From Plazaster borealis (lineage: Eukaryota; Echinodermata; Asteroidea; Forcipulatida; Labidiasteridae): DNA of 64,000 nt. The stretch covers positions 2,728,001 through 2,792,000 of the forward strand of contig CM037470.1 in the NCBI GenBank assembly GCA_021014325.1. Direction: 5' to 3'. Below are positions 1 through 11,600 of this stretch, in pieces. The position numbers and the translations under genes are program-made. Position 1 is the stretch's first letter; the number at the start of each line of letters is the position of its first letter. The notes beneath the pieces were generated by a model. That model was not told where the DNA came from and ran no database searches. It was given only the letters and a program-made list of their open reading frames with translations.

Positions 1-92
1 ATTTTCATCTCAGATGTTTTCTTCTTGTAGCCCCTTACCAAGAATGGCTCCCAGCCTTGTTTCAGGCGAACTTGCATAAATTTAAAAAAACA
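1..92 (+). repeat. 3' part of a tRNA-derived SINE
   Basis: The stretch containing CTTCTTGTAGCCCCTT, a following AGCCTTGTTT and GCGAACTT is repeated at 8475-8545, where it follows a recognisable tRNA-like head. Here only the tail lies in the window. It sits in the intron before the first visible exon of the coiled-coil gene. Confidence 0.6.
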
Positions 93-330
93 AAACAATC
101 ATGATTTCAAAGCATGTTTCTTGACTGTAAAACAAAATCTCAGTCTTTCATTCCATTCATTTGTTTTACCGGAGATGCTATTTCCGTTGCTGTAATTAGT
201 GAAAGAATTTCAGAGTTTAATTCAGCAGGAGATGTTAACATCAAAACTGAAGGCACTCTCTTTTATCCTTTTTTAATGATGACATATTATTCCCATAAGC
301 TGTGTCATCATCTTGTCCTTATTTCCCCAG

Positions 331-2605
331 GTGGCCATGCTGGAGGATGAGATTGTTGCTAGGCGTGGCTACTGGCGTCGTCAACGGCAACGGGAGGAGG
401 GGCTCACAACCCAAGAGTCCAAACTGGTCAACCAGCTTCTATTAGATATTGAGAATGTCGATGTAAAGAAGGTAAAATAAATTGTATAAAAATGATGAAA
501 TCTCAATATTTCGCTTTGAACTGTTATTGTCATCATTGCCAGATAATCCTTTCTGCAGGATAGACTTCTATCGAAATTGTCAAATAAGTTTTGTAATTTG
601 TTTTATTTGTTTATTTATCTATTTATTTATCTGATTATTTATTTATTTATTTGTTAATTTATTTGTTAATTTTTTTGAAACAGGTGGAGGAGGATCTGGA
701 CTCCTTCAGCGACATGGCCAAGTCTCTTGAGGACACCAACAAACGAGAGGTGACCAGAAGGGTTGAGGCTACCGAAGAACTGAACAATGTCCTTACACTG
801 CATACTATGTCTATACTAACGCAAGGTAAATGGACCAAGAATAGATCCTTGTGGGATATTTGAACAAGATCCTCTCACTGTTTACTACATGTCTGTATTA
901 ACACAAGTTAAATGGACCAAGAAGTGATCCCTGGGGACATTTATATAATGTTCTGACAATGTATACTACGTCTGTACTAACATGGACCAAGAACTAATCT
1001 CTGTGGAACACTTTACAAAGTGTATAAAATGGAGTTGGATTATGGAAACCATTTTGTTGCTAAAAGTGGTGGTTTTTTCACTTAAACCATTTGTTTTACT
1101 ACTTTGCTTACACAGGAGATGACTCTGAGAGGTTGTATGAAGAGCGCCACCATGCCTCCCACTGCAAGTTTGTGGATACTGTGCGTAAGATCTACACCCG
1201 TCTGCAGGCAGAGGAAACCAAGTACAAGGAGAGACTAGCAGAGCTAGAGGTCAGGGGCCAACAAAATTATAATAAATCGAACATACTTAAGGAATAACAC
1301 TTATGTCGAGGTTGCAACATGACTTGAATGTATGAAAAGGAAATTTGAATTTCTAACAAAAAAATATATATACATTTTTCTTTTACAAATTAGTTTAGGA
1401 AATGCGTATTTATGATAAATGTATTTGCATTCTGGAACTGGGCAGTGCTCTCAGAGATAATCAAAATACCAAAGAAAAAAATCGCTAAAATGGATTAAAA
1501 ATTGAAAGACATGTTCCTAAGTTTGCACCTGTTTTTTTGTTTCAAGGATGCCCTGAATCCTGACGCTGAGTCGGCAGTGATGCAGCGTTACCGTCAAGCC
1601 AAGTCACGCCTGCAGGCCGAGCTTAAAGATCAGCTCCTGACCCGCACAGAGAATCTGGATGAGGACCACTCTGCCTTAGAGTACGCCCGAGAGAGGAGTG
1701 AACTGCTCAGCTTGGAGGCTAAGGTGAGTCGGTTTACCACTATGGGTGGTTCGAATCCCGCCTCAGACAAATGGCTATCATTCTACCACTCTGGGTGGTT
1801 CGAATCTCACTTTAGACAAATGCCTGTCGTTCTACCACTCTGGGTGGTTCGAATCCCGCCTCAGACAAATGGTTATCATTCCACCACTCTGGGTGGTTCA
1901 AATCCCACTTTAGACAAATGCTTGTCAGTGTACCACTATGGGTGGTTCAAATCCCACCTCAGACAAAGCCTTTCAGTCTACCATTATGGATGGGTCGAAT
2001 CCCACCTCAGACAAATATGACACACGTATCTAGCTGTGCACTAACGCCACAAACAAAAGGCACATGGCAGGCAGCAGTCCAAATAGCATTACATTAAAAT
2101 GTGAGTTTAATGTCTTGGACTATTTTGGACTTTTGGACACACTGTTGAAGTTGTGATTGGTCGCTGCATTAAGGGGCGGAGCTTAAAGGGGTGGAACTTA
2201 AAGGGGCACAGCTTAAAAGGATGGAGCTTCAAGAATTGATCTGTTGACATCTTGATCCAGACTGCATTAATCCCTTCTTGACATCTTAATCAAGACTACA
2301 TTAATCCCTTCGTGACATCATAATCCAGACCGCATTAATCCCTTCTTGACATCCTAATCCAGACTGCATTTAATCCCTTCTTATTTTACCCTTATCAGGC
2401 CGTCTTATCTAATGCGATCATCCTGGCCGGTGACTATGACGCAACAATGACTGGTGTCTATGGAGACAGTAATGTGACGGAGCAGTCCAGCAGGGAGATT
2501 ATCCCCCTCTTGAGGCAGATTATCGCCATGCTGGAGAAGGGAGCTCACTTTACTCTGTCGGCCGAGCTTCTGCAAGGAATCGCTGGGGATGGAGGTGGTG
2601 ATAAG
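331..2605 (+). CDS. Gene 1, visible exons 1-5: acidic helical N-terminal part
   Basis: Five exons (331-471, 684-825, 1116-1249, 1547-1723, 2399-2605) encode residues 1-267 of the visible protein. The text is rich in Glu, Arg and Leu, as in helical bundles, with phrases such as RRGYWRRQRQREE and KIYTRLQAEETKYKERLAEL. Exon 5 is less charged (AIILAGDYDATMTGVYGD) and ends in a glycine-rich turn (GIAGDGGGDK). The donor after exon 3 is GTCAGG rather than the common GTAAGT/GTGAGT. Frame continuity supports it. Confidence 0.85.
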
Positions 2606-5600
2606 GTGAGTGACCTTTAGTGTGTATCATCTCGGTCAGGTCATCCTGATGAGAACTATAACTATAAACTATAATTGTATTGTTAACTATAACCATAACT
2701 ATGCCTGGATCTATACTATACTGACCATGCAGTGGGAGCTGGTACCATCGATCATTATAACTATAACTATAACTAAAACTATGATTTACTATAACCATGA
2801 CTCTCTTCCAGCATGCAAAGATGAATGTAACTATAACTTCAACCATTACTGTAACTATAACTATTCGTCTTCTAGTATGCCAAGATGAATGCAATTGGGG
2901 CAGTTATCATCAATTAAAATAACTATAACTACAACCTTAACTATATATAACTATAACTATGAACCTTCCTGTACTCCAAGATGAATGTAACGGGAGCTGC
3001 TACCATCAAATGGAATAACTATAACTACAACCTTAACTATCAATAACTGTAACCATGACTCTTCCAGTATGCTATCAATCTTAATAACTATAACTTCAAC
3101 CATAATTGTAACTGTAACTATAACTATAACCATTCCTCTTCTAGTATACCAAGGTGAACGCCATGGGAGCCGGTACCGTCAACCGGAACATCGTCCAAGG
3201 CGATCAGTACAACGTCAACATAGCTCAGAAGGATACCTTGCAGTTACAGGTACCCCAGCAGCCTGGTGGTGTGTCCATCGTACAGCCGGTACGAGCAGCC
3301 GCCGCCATGCCGGACCGATCTCAAGCTTCATGTGAGTATTCCAGATGATTCTTTTACTGATATTTTGTAATTACCTTAAAGCCCAACTTTTGAAAGAGTT
3401 ATAAAGTTACCGCCAAGAAAGTAAGGCAAAATAGTTGTTTTTTCATTTGTTTTTCGTGAAACTGAAATTCAAATATTTTCCTTGGAATGGGGTGTTTGGT
3501 GGAGCCTCTGTACGCACTTCACACCAAGGGGACACATTTTCCCAAAATGTTCAAGATTATCCAATCATGCATCCTGTATCGATGCCGTCATCAAGCCACA
3601 TGGATTTGTTAAATAATCCACTTGTTATTACGATCTCTTTCATGAAGTAAATGCAAGTTCCCGAGACATTCGGAGCAACCTGGTCGTCAGGAACAACCTT
3701 GTGTCGCTGACCGATGACGACAAACACGCCATGTCCAAGTCCATGTCTGAGAGGCAGACCATCGAGGCCATCAAACTAGAGAACAGCCTCCGGCAGGAAG
3801 AGATCAAAGAAATCAATGCTGTTGTACAGGTAATTAGAGCCAATCAGAGCAAAGACAAACAGAAAATGTTGTTGGGAAACAAATTATCTGTGGTGTTTGG
3901 TTTTTTAAAATTTTATTTAGAGCCACTTTGGATTGAAGGCTCATTTGATTGTTACAAATATGAATGTGGGTTTTGAGGCATTGCATGGTGAGGTATCAAC
4001 TTCTATTCGGTTTGCGGTAACACCATTTGTATATCTACTTTGCTGTGTAGATTTTGTTCTTTGAGAACTTGTCTTGCTATTTATTCTACTGCCGCGGAGA
4101 AGATTTTGGAATTCGGGAGTTTGCTTAGTTCTGAAAAGAACTGTTCTGCTTATTAACTACTACCTGGGTTGAAGGTAGGAAATCGGCCGTAGTATTCCCA
4201 AATGAGGATCTTGTAGAGAGGCCGCCGACTCCTGTAAATTTGTCTTTGTTAAACGCCAATATACATAAAGATCTAGTAACACTGAGCCGACGATATAGAG
4301 TATGCGGACAAACACTTAATTACAAGTAAAAAGAACTAGAGTGACTTAAAGATTGTGAACTTATCGTTTCTCAGAGCTTTGAGGCCAAGAAAGAGTCCAC
4401 GTTGAAAGAGAAACAAGCCGATCTGAAGAAGAAACTCGCAAAAGCAGAATCCGATGACGAGAAAGCCAAGATCATGCAAGAATTCGTTGACAATGTGAGT
4501 TTATCTGTCAGTCCAGGGCTCAAAATTAATACTGGACCACAGGCCCGAGGCCTGTGTCTTGAGGGCCAGTAAACTCAAAACCGGACAAGTCCAACGGTCT
4601 TGTGTTTTCAATGTGAATAGTTTATCAATATTTCACTGTGGAATATCTTTAATTAAACAATATCGTGTTCAAATGTTGACTTTGAGTCTGATAAATATAC
4701 ACTCCTCCTGAAAGAGATTTCTACATGGTTGTACTCGCAAGTTTTCTAGTTATAGTTACTTTCTTTACCTCAGTCATGATGTATTGTCTCATCTGAGTCT
4801 ACAACCAATAAACCTGTGGAACCATATTTGAAAGTTTGTTGGCATTATTAGTCCGAATTGTTGCACAGATTTTGTGATTACACGAGGATGTTTTACATTT
4901 TTCATTCAACTCTTTCATGCGCCGACCGGTCGCTAGCGACCGGTTTAAATCCTGTCAGAAAAATAGTTGCAAAATGAAAAATAAAGATCGCACAGCCACA
5001 CAGTTTTCAGAATTGGAAAGACGATTTTTGAGAGTACTATTGTGACCTGTTTTTTTTTTTTTGGGGGGGGGGTCGCCTTTTGCAAAAAACGAGTAAACAA
5101 TTAATGTGTCCATATGATCAATTTATCACTAAAATAAATGGTGCATGAAAGGGTTAATAAATGTGCAGTTGTAGGTGTCATACAGGCCTTGACTTCATTT
5201 TTTGGTTGCATGTTGCTTAACATTAAGTTTTGGTAGATGTTGCTTGCCAATCGAAAATTGAGCTTTATGAACGCTCGTTCCAGTTCGATTAAAAAAAACA
5301 TGGAAGAAGAAGAATACTTTTTCCTGATTATATGAAAACAATTGTTTTGTTTCAGGCTGCTAGAGTGTCCCAGGAGATTGAGTCCAGCAAGCAAACTCAG
5401 CTGAGATCACTTCAAAGGCAGCTAGCCGCAAAAAGGACGCGGGCTAAGCAAGATCTCCACAAGTAAGTTTCAGATTTAGTTTTTAGGTTTTTTTTAGTGA
5501 GGGTTGCCCTTTGTCTTTTTCTCTCCTTTTTAAAAAATGTAGACACAACACTTGTTTGTAGGTAGGCATAGCTTTTCTTTCATTCAATTCCGCAGTGGAT

Positions 5601-8600
5601 GATATTGAATGGTCACACAGTAGGAGGGTTGACTGTGTACTGTGTAGATGCATTCACCACATGATATCATATTGCAGGCTGGCATAGTTTGTCTATCAAT
5701 CAAAATCACAGTGGATGATATTGAATGGTCACACAGTAGGAGGGTTGACTGTGTACTTTGTAGATGCATTCACCACATGATATCATATTGCAGGCTGGCA
5801 TAGCTTTTCTTTCATTCATTTCCGCAGTGGATGATATTGAATGGTTGGACAGTAGGAGGGTTAACTGTGTACTTTGTAGATGCATTCACCACATGATATC
5901 ATATTGCAGGCTGGCATAGTTTATATATCTTTAAAAACCACAGTGGATGATATTGAATGGTCAAACAGTAGAAGGGTTAAGAGTAACTCTGTGAGAATGG
6001 CTCCTGATTCATTTTTTGGTTTGTCTTTACAGTCAACACATCGACGAGGCAAAGCGAGAGGGCCTAGGTGAAGACGTGGTACCAGACATCATGTTTCAGG
6101 ACGAGGAAGAGGTCAATAAGGAGATGCAGTTACTCGCGCTGATGCAGCAGCAGCTGATGGCCGACTTGCAGAAGGGCTACGCTGAGGCCGATGAAGAGGT
6201 AAGGCAGTGCTCCCCCCTTGTGGCTAGTTGTGGCTGAGCGGCCAAGCGCACTGGACTCAAGCTCTGGTGTTTCTGACCTTTGGTGCTCGATATGGTGCAT
6301 GGTGTACCCCCGACGCCCTAATCAGCAGCGTGTGGGTTCGAGTCCTGGTCCTGACACTTTTGTCCTTAACTCTTCCAGTGCCACGGTCGTACAGTACGAT
6401 ATATTTTATGTACTCAAAAAGTATCATCAATCGTACATGTACGACCCATAATGTACATGTTATCACGAGAGGGCATTACCACTATAACGAGAAATACTAT
6501 TGACTTTGGAATGTACCAAAGCGACACAAATCAGCAAGATACATTTTGTTTGGTGAGAAAGACTTATTTATTTATTTATTTACAGCATTTTTAGAAAAAG
6601 CTGGGAATTTAGGTTCAAAACACACACAAAAAGTGGGCACTGAAAGAGTTGAGCAGGACATTTATAACCATTATTGCTTCGTCCTTCAGATGGGACATAA
6701 AGCCGCATGTCCCGTGTGTTGTGTAATCTGCGATGGCCCAATAGCCAAATATCTTTCTCATGACATACTCTGACTGTGTGCCGAATTCCGTGCTTGTATC
6801 ATCAAAGGCACAATCCCCCAAATATTTCCCCTATCTGGCCCACTGTTTACTCGTTGCTCTGCCCATCTTTTTGAAAAAGTGACGGTTGTTGTCAACTTTC
6901 CGTTTACAGTTTATGGCTAAAAAAAGGAACGGTCTCGATGCAGAAATGGAAGAGAAGATGAGATTGTTGACCAGTAGAGGGCCTAAGATAACGGCCGTGG
7001 TAGACGCCATCAATCAGTCAACCAGAGACATCAATCGCGGAAATAACAACCTGAAGAACAAGATGAAAGACCGTTTGAACAAACGCCGTAATTCCAGGAA
7101 GTCGATCACACCGGACGGAATCGAACCCGGCACGGACGAAGAAAAGCAATTTGTACAAAGTGAGTGGCATTTTGTTTTGTTTTTTAGGTGAAGGAGTTGG
7201 TCTCAGTCAAACTGGGGTTCGAATCCTGGCTGAGACAGTGGTTTGGATTGGTAAAGCAGCTTGGTTGTCACTGCTCTGGGCCCTGGTTCGAATCCCACCC
7301 CACCGTAAAGTCTGGTAATCGATACGTGTTCCACCAGTCAAATCTTCATAGCCCTCGTCAATTGCAAACCACTCCAAGCGTAAATCCTTGTCCAATCTTT
7401 TTGTCGTCTGTTTAGAGATATTTACATGGTCCAACTAACCTATGACATATCTTTTATTGAACCTGGTTCGATTTCGTTCAGCAATGAACAATAATAACAT
7501 TATTTACCTTAGACAAACATTCTTAACACGCCTCAAGAAGTTTTGAGAATTTAACCAAATGAAAGACAGATGAGAATTCTTGCAAACAGCGCCCTCATTG
7601 GACCTCTCAATCATTTCGCCCTTGAATCTGTGGAGTATCAGATGGTCGCAGACATTCACGTAAATTTCATTTTCATCCACCGGTTCGTCAAAAGGGAATG
7701 TCTCTTGTTAAACCCTATAGAGACCATAGCGGCTGCAAACTGCTTGTACCAAAATGCCCATAGCGGCCGGAAACGGCTGCAAGATCTGACCTACTTCCAC
7801 TCAACCAAAAAAGGTCAAAGTAAAGGTCATGACCTGAAGTGACATTTTCCAATGTTTCCTATGTTAACATAGTATCTATATTTCTAAAGACAAAACCAAA
7901 TTTCTGATTTATATTATTTTTTTCAGACACGTACAAGAAAAACAAAATCAAAAAAATCAACAACAAAATAATGTCTGGGCATATGATGATGATCATACAG
8001 AAATGAATGGTCTCTAAAGGGTTAAAGATGATACACACGACAATGAGGTATTTGCGAACAGCACCCTCATTGGATTTTATTTATTTATTTTTTCCTTTGT
8101 AGCTGCGGAGTCCCAGATGGTCGCAGACCACGAGCGCAGCATCCAAGCTGCCATGGAAATTGCTGGGACCCTTGCCAACGATAAACAAAAGGAGGAGCAC
8201 GAGAAGGCCATCAAGGTAAACAAAATAACAAATTTTTAAGTTTGGAGCGCATTGGATAGTATCTGTCTTTTTGTTTTGGGCCAGATTTTTACCAACAAAA
8301 ATATTACCATAAAATATATAGGTTGAGTCTCAGTCTCTCCTGAACAAAGATATTGATAAAATTGGGAGACTGCAAAATTAGGGGTAGATAGCTCAGAGTG
8401 CCGGCACGTTAATCCAGAGGTTGCAGGTTCAAATTTCACTCTCGTCCATTTTTGGGGGTTATTTTTATCTTAATTATTTTCTTCTTGTAGCCCCTTCCTA
8501 AGAGTGGTTTTTAGCCTTGTTTATGGTGAACTTTGATAAAAATACAAAAAAAATATTTAAAAAGTCTCCCCCCCCCCCGCCTCTAGGAGTTGCTGACTGC

Positions 8601-11600
8601 AGAGGAAGAGAAGTCAGAAGCGGAAAAGAATGCGATCCTGGAGCAGTACATGAAGGAGGTGGAAGGTGCTCAGGAGAAACTCAACTCGTCTCGGGACGAG
8701 CAGAAGGAGCACCTCCTCGCCAAGCTGGCCGCCAGGAAGAGACTCAAGGAGGAGGTGATGGCGGAGAACGCCGTCGCCAAGGAGCTGGACCACATCACTA
8801 AGAAACAGGTCGGTAGAATGGATGCGGGAGGTTGTTCTAAAATGCTCAGTAGATTAATCCACTAGACTCCCCCCCCACCATCGTCTCTCCTTTATGCATT
8901 GGTCCAGTCGCATTGACGCCAGTGTGCCCTTAAGTCTGACTCAAACATACTGCACAGCTGCCAACTCTCCCTGATTCTGCAGAAATTTCCCTGAGAATAA
9001 AAGCCAATGTTTCCATGTTCTGATGAACAAAGATGCCTACGAGAACGGTTTCTTCGCGCCGAGAGCGTGCCTGATTTTGTTGATGCTTCTTAATGTTCAA
9101 TTTCCATATTTAATGTTTACGCTTCATTAACATTTATTTAACACTTATTTTTTAGCTGCTTGTAAAGAAGAGAGAAACAGCTTTACAGTAGACACCAATT
9201 TTGTAAATCGAGAATTTCTGTGTTTTATAAACAAGGTGTTTATAGGGTGTCACGGTTGAGTGGTTTAGAGCATCAAATTCCAGTTCTGGCGGTTTAGTCA
9301 TCAGGGTGTGGGTTCAAATCCCTGTCGTGACACTTGTGTCCTTGAGCAATTGCTTCTCTTCACCCATGGGTATAAATGGGTACCTGCGAGGGTAGAGGTT
9401 GATATTGTGTTTGAAACAACCTTCGGAGCGCCACGGCAGCCCAGGGCTGTATACTCCCCCAGGGAGCTGAGAAAGATTACAGGAATGTTATTGGCCCAAT
9501 GACCAGGGCACTATAAATGTAAAGCGCATAGATACGTTATTGTAAAATATATAAGAACTAGTTATTATTAAGGTGTTCTTGATCAATAAAAACATATTCT
9601 AAAGACCAGGGACCTTCCTTTTTTATTATTTACAGGTTTTAAAGGGAACCGAAGAGGGAGCTCTTGCTATCGACTCTGTCAACAGCAATGTGATGGCCGA
9701 TGAGTCTCTCGAACAGAGAGAAAAACTTCTGGTAAGTTTCATAGATAGTCCCACACTTTTTCAACCTCTTTTTAGATATTCTAACAATCAAGTTATAAAC
9801 CACGTTGCAACCAAATATATTCCTCACCGCCGTGTTAATAAAAATGAATTGTATGTGCTGTGCCTTAAACCATCAATACTGTGGATAACACCACAGAGTT
9901 GGATCAAATAATCTCTTGAGTAAACTTGTTGCAAGTCCTTGTATTATTGGTCAGAATACTCTGTTATGATAGCTTGAAGGATGTGCAGCTGGTTTTTGTT
10001 TTAATTGACTGGTAACAAGTTGAAAATGCGCTTGATTCTGTTCGCAGTCCGAGCAAGAAGAACGCCAAGCCAAGCTGGATATCTCGCAGCAGTCGGAGAT
10101 AAGCAAGCTGAACAAGAAGCTAGACTCGGAGCTGACCGCGGCAACCACATCCGTCGACGAGCAGCTGGAGGATCAGAAGAAGCAACTCTTGAGGAGGGAG
10201 GAGAGAGAGTTCGAGAAGGACATGCAGGTCAAGAGGAAACAGCTCTCTGAGGATCAGTCCAAGGAACTCATGGAGGAACACAAGACGAATGTAAGATGTG
10301 TTCAAAAATAATAGTCTTATATAGCGTACATATACTAATAAGGTTTTTTCAAGGCGCTTGAATGAACAGAAATATTTTAAGACAGGTGTTTGAATTTTTT
10401 TAATTATGAGACCAACTTATGCAGCACCTTACAAGGTGCTGCGGCGCATTCAGCAGCCATTGCCAAAACATTGGGGCAAACCGATTACATTTTCCTTTGT
10501 GTTGTCAACTCCTCGAGTCGGGCTACGTCCCGTAGCTATAGATCTCAAGGGTCTTTTACAGGATCCTCGCTGTTCCCAAAAAGCGCCGCCTTTTGTAATA
10601 GATTTACCCTAACAGTTGTGCCTATTTCATCTAGATGTTTCCCCAGTGTTTTCGGAATGGTGCTAAGAGCTCCAACCACCACAGGGACTATAAATATTAG
10701 TATTATTATTGTTTAATATAATGTTTATTTTGCATCAGGGATAAATAATATAATTTGTTTTTACCCTTACACCGATGTGTATTAAGCACTGTATATTCAG
10801 TACTTTCCCGAGTTCTGTGGAAAAAAAACCCCAGGCAAATCACTCCACGGGTTGGATTCAAACCCTCGACCTTTGCATATCTGAGCAGATGTCTTATCAC
10901 CAGACCACAAGCTTTCCTGGTGGCTAGAGGCAGTTTGAATCCTATGTGTTAGCAGCGGGTACCGCAACGATTTAATAGACATTAACTTTGCATCAGGGAT
11001 AAAGAATATTATTTGTTTTACCCTCACACCGATGTGTATTAAGCACTGTATAATCAGTACTTTCCTGAGTTCTGTGAATTATTTGTTTTTAATATTATTA
11101 GTCCAATAACTCTAACATTAAAAAAATCTCCTTCTTTGTTCTGAACCAGATGGACAAACTCTCTCAGAGCATGGATGTGGAGAAGGACAGACAGAAGGCC
11201 ACTTTGGCGGAGAGGATCGCCGAGAAACGCCGGCAGTACCAAGAGCGCATCAAACAGAAACACAACGTGGAGATGACGCAGGAGATTCTGGCACAGAAGA
11301 TGGAGAGAGATGAGCTGAGCAACAAGCAGGTGGGTTGAGAAGGTCGCTTGGGGAGTCTTGACAGCAGGCCTGGGACGTTTCAGGATTTTGTCTGATTTCA
11401 GGAATTTTTGGGGCGGGTAAGATCTTTCTGAAGCCCGGTTGCTTGGGGACTGTTGACAGCAGGCCTGGGATTTGTCAGGATTTTTCCTGATTTCAGGAAT
11501 TTTTTGGGCGGTTGAGATCTTCTGAAGCCCGGTTGCTTGGGGACTGTTGACAGCAGGCCTGGGATTTTTTCCTGATTTCAGGACATTTTTTTGAGGGCAA

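Noticed and set aside
1727..2018. Possible tRNA gene cluster, because of repeated GGTTCGAATCC
   Set aside because: There is no A box, anticodon arm or acceptor pairing in any unit.
2550..2894. Open frames on both strands through the TAACTA satellite
   Set aside because: Repetitive Tyr/Asn/Thr/Ile text from the satellite; overlaps the real exon 5 and its intron.
3434..3647. Possible extra exon between visible exons 6 and 7
   Set aside because: The frame reaches the acceptor region, but no donor/acceptor pair keeps frame better than direct joining of 3331 to 3648.
5563..5981. CRISPR-like direct repeats
   Set aside because: Units are contiguous 121-bp tandem copies without unique spacers, in an animal intron.
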